From contig JBBEAY010000059.1 in assembly GCA_040882605.1 (NCBI GenBank), positions 17,515-81,514 on the forward strand: a DNA stretch of 64,000 bases. Direction: 5' to 3'. Position 1 is the stretch's first letter. Every line of letters starts with the position of its first letter. This DNA is from JAOUEA01 sp040882605. GTDB taxonomy: Bacteria > Actinomycetota > UBA4738 > HRBIN12. The notes under the pieces were generated by a model that made no database searches, had not been told where the DNA came from, and saw nothing but the letters and a program-made list of their open reading frames with translations. The position numbers and the translations under genes were made by a program. This document shows, in pieces, positions 8,195-16,871 of this stretch.

Positions 8195-9213
8195 GGGTTT
8201 GCCTCGCCGGCCCCGGCGTCGCCTGCGATGCCACCCACTCCCGCCGAGCTCACGGGGCCGGCCGCGAAAACCACGGCGATCTCGGCAGCGACCCGCGCGT
8301 TGTCCTCGAGCAGGGCCAGGTTCGCCTCGAGGCTCCGACCATCGGTGAACTCGGCGAGGGCCGTGAGCAGGAACGGCGTGCGAGACTTCCCGAAGGCGCC
8401 GGCCTCGTCGGCGTGTCGCTCGGCCTGGTGCGCCGCATGCTCGACCTCATCGGCAAGCATCGCCCATGCCGGCGGTACCGGGTTGCACACCACCACCGTG
8501 GATGGCACGCCGAGCGCGAGCGACGAGGCAAGCATCAAGGCGGCCTCGGTCGGCGTGTCGACGCGGTGCTCGAGCTCGACCTGAGCCTCGCTCGCGAGGA
8601 AGAACGGCAACCGATCCACGCCGTATCCGATGATCGCCACACCGAGCTCCTCGAGCTTCTCGGCCGTCGCCACCGGATCGATGATCGACTTCGGCCCCGA
8701 GCAGACGAGCAGCCCGGGGGTGCGCGCGAGCTCGAGAAGGTCGGCGCTGACGTCGACGTTCTCGCCGGCGCTTTGGCCGGCGCTTTGGCCAGCGCTTTGG
8801 CCCGGATGCACTCCCCCGATGCCACCGGTCGCACCGACGCGCACGCCCGCCTTCGCCGCCGCCCAGATCGTGGCGCTGACTGTGGTCGCTCCGAGCGCCC
8901 TGCTCCCTATCGCCATCGGGAAGTCGCGCCGGGCCACCTTCGTCGCCATGCCAGGCTCGCAGAACCGCATCAGCTCGGACTCGCCCAACCCGACGATCAC
9001 GCTTCCGTCGACAGCGCCGATCCATGCAGGAACGCCGCCGGCTCCGCGGATCGCTCCACTCATGCGCCGCACGCACTCCTCGTTGCGCGGCGACGGCAGG
9101 CCTTGACCGATCACGCTCGTCTCAAGCGCCACGACGCCGACGCTGCCGGCCAGGGCCTCGCGCACCTCGTCCGCGATGGTGAGCACGTCACCCACGCCGA
9201 GCACGTTACCCAT
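8191..9213 (-). CDS. psuG: Pseudouridine-5'-phosphate glycosidase
   Basis: 340 residues. Splits pseudouridine 5'-phosphate into uracil and ribose 5-phosphate in RNA turnover. Family motifs: VALETSVIGQGLPSPRN at the N-terminus, ATKVARRDFP, GATTVSATIWAA, GATGGIGGVH, a lysine in CSGPKSIIDP, and GYGVDRLPFF. Start at ATG 9213 with GAGGTG 8 bases upstream; the longer reading from 9294 adds residues with no family match. A 12-bp repeat (8767-8802) inserts three copies of QSAG after GGVHPG, a region that is shorter in the family. Lies 11 bases after psuK. Confidence 0.9.
   Translation of the reverse strand: MGNVLGVGDVLTIADEVREALAGSVGVVALETSVIGQGLPSPRNEECVRRMSGAIRGAGGVPAWIGAVDGSVIVGLGESELMRFCEPGMATKVARRDFPMAIGSRALGATTVSATIWAAAKAGVRVGATGGIGGVHPGQSAGQSAGQSAGENVDVSADLLELARTPGLLVCSGPKSIIDPVATAEKLEELGVAIIGYGVDRLPFFLASEAQVELEHRVDTPTEAALMLASSLALGVPSTVVVCNPVPPAWAMLADEVEHAAHQAERHADEAGAFGKSRTPFLLTALAEFTDGRSLEANLALLEDNARVAAEIAVVFAAGPVSSAGVGGIAGDAGAGEANP
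8767..8802. repeat. Three tandem 12-bp units inside psuG
   Basis: GGCGCTTTGGCC twice and AGCGCTTTGGCC once, back to back and in frame, encoding QSAG three times on the minus strand. Looks like a slippage expansion that keeps the frame. Confidence 0.9.
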
Positions 9214-9224
9214 AGCGCACCACC

Positions 9225-10106
9225 TCACCCACGGCGCATCGCCAGCTCTGGCCAAGCCTGTGCGCTCGAGGCTACGAGCGCCCCCGCATGACACGCCCGA
9301 GCGAGTGCGTCCCCAGGCGCGGATCCGCGCGCCAGCATCGCGAGCAGCACCCCGTCGAAGGCGTCGCCGGCCCCGGTAGGATCGATCTCGGCCACAGGCT
9401 CCGCCGGCGCGATCGACACATCGCCGTCGAAGCAGAGCGCGGCACCGCGCCTGTCCATCTTCACCGCCGCGAGCCTGTACCGCTCACCCAGCCGGCTTGC
9501 GGTGCTCGCGCCGGTCCGACCTGTGAGCACCTCGGCCTCGCGCTCGTTCGCGAACACCGCGGTCGCCGCCGAGGTTTCCTCGAAGAAGCGATCGACGCCG
9601 AACGCCTCGACCAGCGGCCACGATGCCGCCTCGACGGCCACCAGATTCGACCTGGCCCGCGCTCGGGCCAGCGCGGCGAGCGCGGCGTCGTGACCGGGCT
9701 CCTGTAACAGCAGATAGCCCGAGACCAGCACTGCGCCCGCCTCGATCGTCGCGGGAAGGTCGTCGGGGCCGAGTCGCGCGTTCGCGCCTCGGTCGGCGAC
9801 CATCGAGCGTTCCCCCGGCTCGTGCACGACCAGCATCGTGCCCGTCGGCGCCTCGCGGTCCAGGGTGACCGCAACATCGACCACTCGCTCGGCGAGGGCG
9901 CCGCAAACGGTTCGCCCCTGCAGGTCGTCGCCCACGCGGCCGAGCACACGCGTGGAGGCGCCGGCCCACGCTCCCCAGACCGCCGCGTTGGCGGAGGTAC
10001 CGCCGGGCTGCAGCACCACCCGCCCATGTACGTCGCCCCCGCGCTTGAGCGTCTCGGCGTCGACGCGGATGTCGAGCATGACGTCTCCCACGCACACGAG
10101 ATCCAC
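9225..10106 (-). CDS. psuK: PfkB-family sugar kinase, probable pseudouridine kinase
   Basis: 293 residues. Ribokinase-fold kinase: N-terminal GDVMLDIRVD, PGGTSANAAVWGAWAG substrate loop, and the C-terminal PfkB signature DPTGAGDAFDGVLLA with the catalytic aspartate. Being 11 bases upstream of psuG, it most likely phosphorylates pseudouridine at the 5' position; sequence alone would also allow another ribonucleoside. I chose GTG 10106, because a TAGGGT hexamer lies exactly 7 bases before it; an in-frame GTG at 10115 is possible. Confidence 0.82.
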   Translation of the reverse strand: MDLVCVGDVMLDIRVDAETLKRGGDVHGRVVLQPGGTSANAAVWGAWAGASTRVLGRVGDDLQGRTVCGALAERVVDVAVTLDREAPTGTMLVVHEPGERSMVADRGANARLGPDDLPATIEAGAVLVSGYLLLQEPGHDAALAALARARARSNLVAVEAASWPLVEAFGVDRFFEETSAATAVFANEREAEVLTGRTGASTASRLGERYRLAAVKMDRRGAALCFDGDVSIAPAEPVAEIDPTGAGDAFDGVLLAMLARGSAPGDALARACHAGALVASSAQAWPELAMRRG

Positions 10107-10113
10107 GGCGCAC

Positions 10114-10119
10114 ACCCTA
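10114..10119 (-). promoter_or_regulatory. -10 element TAGGGT, leaderless start of psuK
   Basis: TAGGGT, 7-base spacer, GTG at 10106. Confidence 0.5.
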
Positions 10120-10148
10120 GCGGGGAGCGGCTGAGACGCAGTGTCCGC

Positions 10149-11000
10149 TCAGCTGGGCCGGTGGACGCGAGGCCCGCCTGGCTCCACCGGCTCGCCGACC
10201 AACGTCGGAGGCTCCGCACTTGGGATCTGCGACCCGCCGGTGACCCGCGCTTGCTCAACGGGCGAGGACCCCGGCGACGTGGCTGCGCGCCGTTCCCGGG
10301 CGATCGCCTTCTCGCGCAGGAACTTCTTCCAGTCGCTCGACTTCGTGCTGAACGCGATATCGGTCGCGATCTGCAGCACGCCGAGGCTTGCGAGCACGGC
10401 CGCCGCCCACCACGGTGCGTTCGAAGCAGGCCAGAAGCCGAGAGCGACGAACGGAGCGAGCTTCGTCGCGATCGCGCCCGACGCGTGCATCCATGCCCGG
10501 GAATCAGGATCGGTCCGCAGGTACGTGCCGTAATCGGACTTCAACCCTGGCCTAGGCGGCGGGGGTCCCCCCAGGAAGCAGTCGGTCCATCGGATCCCGA
10601 CCATGTATCCCACGAGCCAGTGCGTCGGCGAGTGCACCGAGACCGACCAGATCCCGCCGGCGGCGATCAGAGCAAGGCCCTTCCAGAGGGGATCCTGCCA
10701 AACGAACGCGGCGCCCACCGCGACGGCACCCATCGCGGTGCCGAGCATCAGGACCGCGTTACCGACCCAGACGGGGGCGCGCAACTTCACACCCATGCGG
10801 AACGCCGCCGTGTCGATGCGCCCGATCTGCTCGGCGTGCTCGTCGACCAAGCGACGATCGAGCTTCACCTGTTTCACGAGCTTCCAGAACCCGAGGGCGC
10901 TGAGGTCGGTGTTGCCGCCCGACACGGTCGCCTCGATGCGGCCGAGCTCGGTCCCGATCTCGGCTCGATCCTTCGGCGACTCAGTTGCTCGAACCTCCAC
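10149..11000 (-). CDS. Conserved integral membrane protein of unknown function
   Basis: 283 residues, four or five membrane segments (about residues 78-100, 106-135, 175-190, 195-220). Conserved-looking central stretch SVHSPTHWLVGYMVGIRWT followed by FLGGPPPPRPGLKSDY; the paired histidines near the membrane recall a site-2-protease-like or metal-binding motif but no HExxH is present. Soluble, charged C-terminal tail. GTG at 11000 has AAAGGGG about 8 bases upstream. Divergent from pknB. Confidence 0.65.
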   Translation of the reverse strand: MEVRATESPKDRAEIGTELGRIEATVSGGNTDLSALGFWKLVKQVKLDRRLVDEHAEQIGRIDTAAFRMGVKLRAPVWVGNAVLMLGTAMGAVAVGAAFVWQDPLWKGLALIAAGGIWSVSVHSPTHWLVGYMVGIRWTDCFLGGPPPPRPGLKSDYGTYLRTDPDSRAWMHASGAIATKLAPFVALGFWPASNAPWWAAAVLASLGVLQIATDIAFSTKSSDWKKFLREKAIARERRAATSPGSSPVEQARVTGGSQIPSAEPPTLVGEPVEPGGPRVHRPS

Positions 11001-11065
11001 GATGCGGCCCCTTTCCGGCTATAAGATTCGCGCGGGATAGCCTGCGACACGATCCGCGCGACACG

Positions 11066-13027
11066 ATGCACCGGCGCTCCTGCGAAGAGCGCTTCCCCGA
11101 CCTGCAGGAGGGCACCACGTCTAGGAGTATCGCGCACCCGGCGCCTCCAGGCGCACCGCAAGGGCATGAGCTCGTCACGCTCGACGGGCGCTATGCCATC
11201 GTGGAACGCATCGCGTCGGGCGGCATGGGCGAGGTCTTCCGCGCTCGCGACACCGTGCTTGCCCGAGAGGTCGCGATCAAGGTGCTGCATCGCTCGCTCG
11301 CGGGCGACCAGGCGTTCATCGACCGCTTCCGCACCGAGGCTCGCGCGGCGGCGGGGCTTTCCCACACCAACATCGTGGCCGTGTTCGACTGGGGATCGGT
11401 CGAGGGCATCTATTACATGGTGATGGAATACGTGCGCGGCCAGAGCGTGCGCGTGCTGCTGAACCACGAAGGCCGCCTCGAGCCGGCGCAGACCGCCGAC
11501 GTCGTGCGACAGACGCTGCTCGCGCTCGAGCACGCGCATCGCCAGGGCATCGTGCATCGTGACGTGAAGCCGGAGAACATATTGGTCACGACCGACGGCG
11601 TCGTGAAGGTCGCAGACTTCGGTCTCGCCAGGGCATACGCGGAAGGCCGCCAGACCCAGGCCGGCACCGTGACCGGCACCGTGCAGTACTTGGCGCCCGA
11701 GCAGATCCGCGGAGAGCCGGCCGACCCGCGCAGCGACCTGTACTCGCTGGGCATCGTGAGCTACGAGCTACTGACCGGCAAGCTGCCGTTCACCGGCGAG
11801 ACGGCGATGTCGATCGCGTACAAGCACCTATCGGGGCGCGTGCCGATGCCGAGCGCCGCGGTGCCGTCGATCTCACCGGAGCTCGACGGCTTCGTCGCGA
11901 GCGCCACCGACCGCGACCGCGAGATGCGACCCGAATCGGCCTTGGAGATGCGGCGCGACCTCGAGGCGATCACACCGTCGATGGCTGCGGCTCGTGGTTT
12001 GGCGTCGCTCGTCGGCGCCGCGCCGGTGACGTCGCCGACGCCGAGCGAGGGCGCCATCACCGATGTCGTCGTTCTCGGCGACGTCACCGAGAAGCACGAG
12101 CTCGACACCACGACTGCCACCATCGCCAAAGCCGAGCCGGGCGCCGGCCGCAGATGGCGACGGCGCCTGGGTGTGCTGACGCTCGTTGCGGCGCTGGCCG
12201 CCTGCGCGTGGGGCGCCTGGACGTACCTGATCCCCCACCGTGCCGACGTTCCCGGGGTCGCTGGCCTGACGGTTGAGGCGGCGCGCGACCGCCTCGCCGG
12301 TCTCGGCTTCACCGTGCGCATCGCCGACGGTCAACGGTCCGAACAGGTTGCCGAAGGCCGCGTGCTCCGGGTGCAACCTGAGCCGGGCTCCTCGCTCGAA
12401 CAGGGTGAGACCGTCACGATCGTGCCCTCGCTCGGTCCACCGCCGGTCGAGGCCCCCGAGGTCGAGGGTCTGACACTGCAACGGGCGACCGCTCGGCTCG
12501 ATCGCGCCGGCCTCGGGGCCTCGGTCACGAAGCGCCGCTTCCACGACGAAGTGCCCGAAGGAAGCGTGATCGCCCAGGTGCAGACGGGCATGGTTCCCGC
12601 CGCAAGCACCGTCGAGCTCATAGTGAGCCGCGGCCACGCTCCGGTGGAGATCCCGAAAGTCGCGGACATGAGCGAGTCCGAGGCGGCCGAGCTCCTGGAG
12701 GTCGCCGGCTTCTCGGTGGCCGTGGAAGACGCATTCTCCAACACCGTGGAGCGCGGGTTCGTGATCAGCGTGAGCCCCAAGGCGGGGGACGATGCCCGGT
12801 ACGCGTCCACCGTGACGCTGAAGGTCTCGCTCGGGCCCGAGCGCTTCCCACTTCCCAGCTTCATGGGGCTGTCGAGATCCGAGGCCCAAGCGAAGGCAGA
12901 CGCTTACGGCTTGGTGGCCTCCTTCTTCGTCGTGCCGAATACCAGCGGCTCAGCCGTCATCAGCCAGAGCCCGGTACCGGGCATCGAGGTGTCCTCCGGC
13001 GACGGTGTCACCCTGTACATCGCGTGA
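11066..13027 (+). CDS. pknB: Serine/threonine protein kinase with four PASTA domains
   Basis: 653 residues. Hanks-type kinase domain at about 40-300: glycine loop IASGGMGEVF, VAIKVL lysine, IVHRDVKPEN catalytic loop, VADFGLA, LAPEQI. A juxtamembrane linker, one membrane helix near 365-385 (LTLVAALAACAWGAWTYL), then four extracellular PASTA repeats, each beginning with a VPxVxGLT-like motif (VPGVAGLTVEAARDRL, APEVEGLTLQRATARL, IPKVADMSESEAAELL, LPSFMGLSRSEAQAKA). PASTA kinases sense muropeptides or lipid II and regulate growth and division. Start ATG 11066; upstream in-frame TTG lacks support. Its stop overlaps the start of nfo. Confidence 0.92.
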   Translation: MHRRSCEERFPDLQEGTTSRSIAHPAPPGAPQGHELVTLDGRYAIVERIASGGMGEVFRARDTVLAREVAIKVLHRSLAGDQAFIDRFRTEARAAAGLSHTNIVAVFDWGSVEGIYYMVMEYVRGQSVRVLLNHEGRLEPAQTADVVRQTLLALEHAHRQGIVHRDVKPENILVTTDGVVKVADFGLARAYAEGRQTQAGTVTGTVQYLAPEQIRGEPADPRSDLYSLGIVSYELLTGKLPFTGETAMSIAYKHLSGRVPMPSAAVPSISPELDGFVASATDRDREMRPESALEMRRDLEAITPSMAAARGLASLVGAAPVTSPTPSEGAITDVVVLGDVTEKHELDTTTATIAKAEPGAGRRWRRRLGVLTLVAALAACAWGAWTYLIPHRADVPGVAGLTVEAARDRLAGLGFTVRIADGQRSEQVAEGRVLRVQPEPGSSLEQGETVTIVPSLGPPPVEAPEVEGLTLQRATARLDRAGLGASVTKRRFHDEVPEGSVIAQVQTGMVPAASTVELIVSRGHAPVEIPKVADMSESEAAELLEVAGFSVAVEDAFSNTVERGFVISVSPKAGDDARYASTVTLKVSLGPERFPLPSFMGLSRSEAQAKADAYGLVASFFVVPNTSGSAVISQSPVPGIEVSSGDGVTLYIA

Positions 13028-13860
13028 GGTTCGGCGCACATGTGCGCCGTGGGTCCGAAGCCACCAGCGGAGTGGTCGAGGAGTGCCGACGACGCGACGC
13101 CGACTGCGCGCAGATCTTCCTGTCGAACCCCCGCGCGTGGGCGGCGCCGTCGTTCTCTGATGAAGCCGCATCGCGGTTCAGCGACGTGTGGGCGACAAGT
13201 GGTCTCGGGCCGCTGGCTGCACACGCGCCCTACCTCGTGAACATCGCCTCGCCGAACCCCGGCTTCCTCGAGAAGTCACGCTCGCTCGCGAGAGACACGA
13301 CGCGGGCCTGCGACCGGCTCGGTGTCGATCTCCTCGTGCTACACGCAGGCGCCGGCGGTGGCGACGACCCAGAAGCGGCGCGGCGCAGGGCCGTCGAAAC
13401 CCTGCGTCAGGTCGCAGCAGCCTCCGAGCACGTTCGGGTGCTGGTGGAACTGATGGCCGGCACGCGAGGCGCGGTCGCCTCCACCATCGCCGAAGCCGCG
13501 ATGCTGTTCGAGGATGCCGGCGACTCCCGCTTGGGGATCTGCCTCGACATCTGTCACCTGTTCGCGACGGGCTACGGACTCGACGAGCCCGAAGGCGTCG
13601 AGGCGCTCTTCGTGGAGCTCGCCCAGCAGGGCCTCACCGATCGGGTTGCACTCGTGCACGCGAATGACTCGGAGTTCCCGCGGGGGGACCGTCGCGACCG
13701 GCACGCACCGATCGGCGAAGGGCTCGTCGGCATCGAGGGCTGGCGGGCGATGTTCGCTCGACCCGAGGCGGCCGCGTGGCCGTTCGTGCTCGAGACGCCG
13801 GGAGATGCCGAGTCACACGCCGCACAGATCTCGTTGCTCCGCAGCCTCGCGCGGACCTGA
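13024..13860 (+). CDS. nfo: Endonuclease IV (apurinic/apyrimidinic endonuclease)
   Basis: 278 residues. Cleaves 5' of abasic sites in base excision repair. TIM-barrel with family motifs: FGAHVRRGSEATSGVVEEC, AQIFLSNPRAW, AHAPYLVNIASPN, LLVLHAGAG, LVELMAG, GICLDICHLFATGY, LVHANDSE and RDRHAPIGEG, carrying the His, Glu and Asp ligands of the three-zinc site. GTG at 13024 overlaps the kinase stop as GTGA, so translation is coupled to pknB. Confidence 0.9.
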   Translation: MRFGAHVRRGSEATSGVVEECRRRDADCAQIFLSNPRAWAAPSFSDEAASRFSDVWATSGLGPLAAHAPYLVNIASPNPGFLEKSRSLARDTTRACDRLGVDLLVLHAGAGGGDDPEAARRRAVETLRQVAAASEHVRVLVELMAGTRGAVASTIAEAAMLFEDAGDSRLGICLDICHLFATGYGLDEPEGVEALFVELAQQGLTDRVALVHANDSEFPRGDRRDRHAPIGEGLVGIEGWRAMFARPEAAAWPFVLETPGDAESHAAQISLLRSLART

Positions 13861-13895
13861 CCGGAGTCGAGCTCGCGCCGTACCACCCCGGCAGG

Positions 13896-14519
13896 TCAGG
13901 GTTGGAACTCCGCCCTCGGGCCTTCCTGGTAGCTGTATCGCTCCTCGCCGAACGGCTCGCCGTGCACGTGGTATCCGCGTTGCTCCCAGAATCCGCGCTC
14001 GTTCCGGTCGCTGAAGCGCAAGCCCGTGAGCCACTTCGCGCTCTTCCATGCGTAGCGCTTGGGCACGACGAGTCGCAACGGCCAGCCGTGTTCGGGCGTG
14101 AGGTCCTCGCCCCGGTTTCGCCAGGCGAGCAGCACATCGTCGTCGCTCATCGCCTCGAGCGACAGGTCCGACACGTAGCCGTGGGCGCACTCGGCGATCA
14201 CCCACTTCGCCTCTGGCTTCGGTTCCGCGCGCTCCACGAGGGTGCGCAACGACACGCCTTCCCACGTGTTGTCGAGCGTCGTCCAACCGGTGACGCAGTG
14301 CATGTCGGCGTCGACCGTGGCGTTCGGAAGCGCCCGAAGCTCTTCGTAGGTCAACCGGAACGGGTCCTCGACGAGGCCCGAGACCTCGAGATCCCAACTG
14401 GTCCCGTCGAAGTTAGGGATCGGTCCGTAATGCAGCACCGGCCATGTCTTGACGAGCCGCTGGCCGGGCGGGATGCGCGGTGCGATCTCGGGCGGATAGT
14501 TCTTCGTGAACAGGCCCAT
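13896..14519 (-). CDS. Sulfite oxidase-like molybdopterin oxidoreductase
   Basis: 207 residues. Single Oxidored_molyb (SUOX/YedY-fold) domain with no haem or Ig partner. The Mo-ligand cysteine is in DADMHCVTGWTT; GVSLRTLVERA and GWPLRLVVPKRYAWKSAKW are standard family motifs, the latter contacting the pterin. No signal peptide is visible, so it looks cytoplasmic. AAGGAGG lies 4 bases before the ATG. Substrate unknown; small soluble members are common in actinobacteria. The window also carries mobA, although bis-MGD is not what this fold uses. Confidence 0.82.
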   Translation of the reverse strand: MGLFTKNYPPEIAPRIPPGQRLVKTWPVLHYGPIPNFDGTSWDLEVSGLVEDPFRLTYEELRALPNATVDADMHCVTGWTTLDNTWEGVSLRTLVERAEPKPEAKWVIAECAHGYVSDLSLEAMSDDDVLLAWRNRGEDLTPEHGWPLRLVVPKRYAWKSAKWLTGLRFSDRNERGFWEQRGYHVHGEPFGEERYSYQEGPRAEFQP

Positions 14520-14541
14520 CAAGCCTCCTTCGCTGCGACCG

Positions 14542-15600
14542 TCAGCCCGGCTGCATACCCCCGGCTACGGAGGCCCACGCATCCAGTGCCACGGCGACGC
14601 CGTCGTCGGTCACGTCGACGTGGGTCACCATGCGCGCCTTGCCGGCGCCGTGGGTGACGCCCACGCCCAGGGCTTCGAGCTGCCCGACAGTCTCGAGCAG
14701 ATCGAGTCCCACGGCTTCCGTGTCGACGAACACCATGTTCGTTTCAACCTGGGCGAGATCGACCGAGCCGGGCACCCGCTCGGCCACGCCCTCGGCGAGT
14801 CGCCGGGCGCGTTCGTGGTCCTCGTGCAGGCGCTCGGGGCCGTACTGCAGGGCGACGATGCCGGCGGCCGCGGTGATGCCAGCCTGGCGCCACGCGCCCC
14901 CGAACAGTATCTGCAGGCGCCTCGCTTCTGGCATGAGATCCGCCGGTCCACACAACAGAGACCCGATGGGGGCGCCGAGTCCTTTGGAGACGCAGAACAT
15001 GACCGTATCGGCCTCGCGGGCGAATTCCGCAGCGTCGACACCCGATGCGGCGGCGGCATTGAACAGTCGCGCTCCGTCGAGGTGCACAGGCACCTCTGCC
15101 TCGTCGGCGATCTTGCGCACGGCCCGCAACTCCTCGACGGGCATCACGCGCCCGCCTGCACTGCCGAGCGTGTTCTCGACCGAAAGCAGGTCGACGACCT
15201 CGACGTCGTAATACGTGTCGGGCTCGAGCAACGCACGTGCCTGGTCGGCATCGATCCACCCCTGGGGACCCGGATCGGCCGTTCTGAAAGCGATACCCGA
15301 CAGCGCCGCCGACGTCATCAACTCGGTCGTGGCCACGTGCGAGGCGGCGGAGCTCGCCACCAGGTGCCCGCGGGTTCGCACGTGCAACGCGAGCGCGATC
15401 TGGTTGGCCATCGTGCCGGTCGGCACGTAGAGCGCGGCCTGCTTGCCGAGACGTTCCGCGGCGACCTCTTGCAGGCGGTTCGCCGTGGGGTCGTCGCCGT
15501 ACCAGGCGTCGCCGACCTCGGCGGCAGCCATGGCCGTGCGCATCTCGGCCGATGGCGTGCTGACGGTGTCCGAACGCAGATCGACGCGGAACCGGCTCAC
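14542..15600 (-). CDS. ltaE: Low-specificity L-threonine aldolase / beta-eliminating lyase
   Basis: 352 residues. PLP enzyme splitting L-threonine or allo-threonine to glycine and acetaldehyde. Motifs: VDLRSDTVSTPSAEMR at the N-terminus, GDDPTANRLQE, PTGTMANQIAL, HLDGARLFNA (aspartate), and VMFCVSKGLGAPIGS with the Schiff-base lysine. GTG at 15600 chosen: a TACACT hexamer sits exactly 7 bases upstream, and the family begins with this 'RVDLRSDT' block. Glycine produced here could feed the folate C1 pool, an inference. Confidence 0.88.
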   Translation of the reverse strand: MSRFRVDLRSDTVSTPSAEMRTAMAAAEVGDAWYGDDPTANRLQEVAAERLGKQAALYVPTGTMANQIALALHVRTRGHLVASSAASHVATTELMTSAALSGIAFRTADPGPQGWIDADQARALLEPDTYYDVEVVDLLSVENTLGSAGGRVMPVEELRAVRKIADEAEVPVHLDGARLFNAAAASGVDAAEFAREADTVMFCVSKGLGAPIGSLLCGPADLMPEARRLQILFGGAWRQAGITAAAGIVALQYGPERLHEDHERARRLAEGVAERVPGSVDLAQVETNMVFVDTEAVGLDLLETVGQLEALGVGVTHGAGKARMVTHVDVTDDGVAVALDAWASVAGGMQPG

Positions 15601-15607
15601 GCGGGCA

Positions 15608-15613
15608 AGTGTA
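15608..15613 (-). promoter_or_regulatory. -10 element TACACT, leaderless start of ltaE
   Basis: TACACT, 7-base spacer, GTG at 15600; no Shine-Dalgarno sequence. Confidence 0.55.
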
Positions 15614-15670
15614 GCGGCGCTCCCGCCGGGCCCCGGCCGCGTTGGCCCTCGCGCGTGGTCGATCGCACGG

Positions 15671-16819
15671 TCAATACAGGAACATCGGCTTGCCGTCGAC
15701 GTGACGGATCTTGGGCTGGTAAGTCTCCCTGTCATAAAGCGCGTCGACGTCGACCCGCTTCACGCCCTGCCCCAACACCGTGAGCGGCACGTTCACGTAG
15801 TTGCCGTTGCGCAGCGCCACCAAGCGGCCGTACACGCCTTCGATCGCGAGGTCGGCGGCCATCACTGCGTAGTTGATCGCGACCATCAGGTCGAGCGAAT
15901 CAGGCGAGCCCGAGCGCATGAGGTACCCCACCTGCTGGTGGATCATGTCGGACCCGGTGCGCTCCTTGAGCAGTTCGCTCGTTCGCTCTCCGATGCCGCC
16001 CAGCTTCCGGTGGCCGTAGGCATCCTCTGGGCCATCCTGCACCATCTCCCCGCCGGCAAGCGTGGCGCCCTCGGAGATCGTCATCATCGCGTAGTTGCTG
16101 GGGTTCGACGCCTTGTCGCGCATCAGCTGCTCCGCCAGCCGATCGATATCGAACGGCACCTCGGAGATGATCGCGCGCTCGACGCCCGACAGGTATGCCG
16201 ACACGAGCGACGTCTCACCGCTGTAGCGGCCGAACACCTCGACCACGGCGAGGCGTTCGTGCGAGCCCGCGCTCGTGCGCAACTGGTGCACGAATATCAC
16301 CGTGCGCGTGACGGCGGTCGAGAACCCGATGCAATAGTCGGTGCCGTGGACGTCATTGTCCATCGTCTTGGGGATCGCCACGATGGGCACGCCTTCGTGA
16401 TGCAGACGAAGGCCGAACGACAGCGTGTCGTCGCCACCGATCGGGATCAACGCGTCGAGGCCAAGTCGCTCGATCACACGCAACACATGCGAGGTGTGAT
16501 CACGCGGTCCGTCATCGGTGCGGCCTGCGGCGAGGAAGGCCGGCTCGTCCGATGCCCTCACCTTGGCCGGGTTCGCGCGCGACGTATGCAAGAACGTGCC
16601 GCCGGTGCGGTCGATCGTGCGGACGACCCCCGGATCGAGCGCGAGCGAGTTCGCGGCGACGCTCTCGAGGTCGTCGGGATCGGTGTCGAGCAGGCCACCC
16701 CACCCTCGTCGGATACCCGTGACCTCGTGGCCCTCGGAGGCTGCGCGATTCACGACGGCCTTGATCGAGGCATTGAGCCCGGGCACGTCGCCGCCGCCCG
16801 TGAGGATGCCCAGTCGCAT
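15671..16819 (-). CDS. pfp: 6-phosphofructokinase, predicted pyrophosphate-dependent
   Basis: 382 residues. Interconverts fructose 6-phosphate and fructose 1,6-bisphosphate. GGGDVPGLNASIKAV phosphate-donor loop, catalytic PKTMDNDVHGTD, and VFGRYSGETSL. At the donor-discriminating position it reads IGGDDTLSF (Asp where ATP enzymes have Gly), and PKT carries the lysine at the second position; in the family the Asp+Lys pair marks pyrophosphate users. It is longer than its neighbour. ATG with TAGGCT 7 bases upstream. A second phosphofructokinase follows upstream on the same strand. Confidence 0.85.
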   Translation of the reverse strand: MRLGILTGGGDVPGLNASIKAVVNRAASEGHEVTGIRRGWGGLLDTDPDDLESVAANSLALDPGVVRTIDRTGGTFLHTSRANPAKVRASDEPAFLAAGRTDDGPRDHTSHVLRVIERLGLDALIPIGGDDTLSFGLRLHHEGVPIVAIPKTMDNDVHGTDYCIGFSTAVTRTVIFVHQLRTSAGSHERLAVVEVFGRYSGETSLVSAYLSGVERAIISEVPFDIDRLAEQLMRDKASNPSNYAMMTISEGATLAGGEMVQDGPEDAYGHRKLGGIGERTSELLKERTGSDMIHQQVGYLMRSGSPDSLDLMVAINYAVMAADLAIEGVYGRLVALRNGNYVNVPLTVLGQGVKRVDVDALYDRETYQPKIRHVDGKPMFLY

Positions 16820-16826
16820 GGCTGGA

Positions 16827-16832
16827 AGCCTA
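16827..16832 (-). promoter_or_regulatory. -10 element TAGGCT, leaderless start of pfp
   Basis: TAGGCT, 7-base spacer, ATG at 16819. Confidence 0.55.
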
Positions 16833-16871
16833 CGAGAGCCGGGGCGCGGCCTGTGGGACCCCCCAGGAGGG

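Noticed and set aside
13024..13027. Further selenocysteine UGA candidates at gene overlaps (e.g. GTGA and CTGA junctions)
   Set aside because: None is followed by a GGUC-loop hairpin at the right distance, and the reading frames change there.
13896..14519. Sulfite-oxidase-like enzyme as partner of sqdB (sulfite supply)
   Set aside because: The genes are 7 kb apart on opposite strands with nothing linking them.
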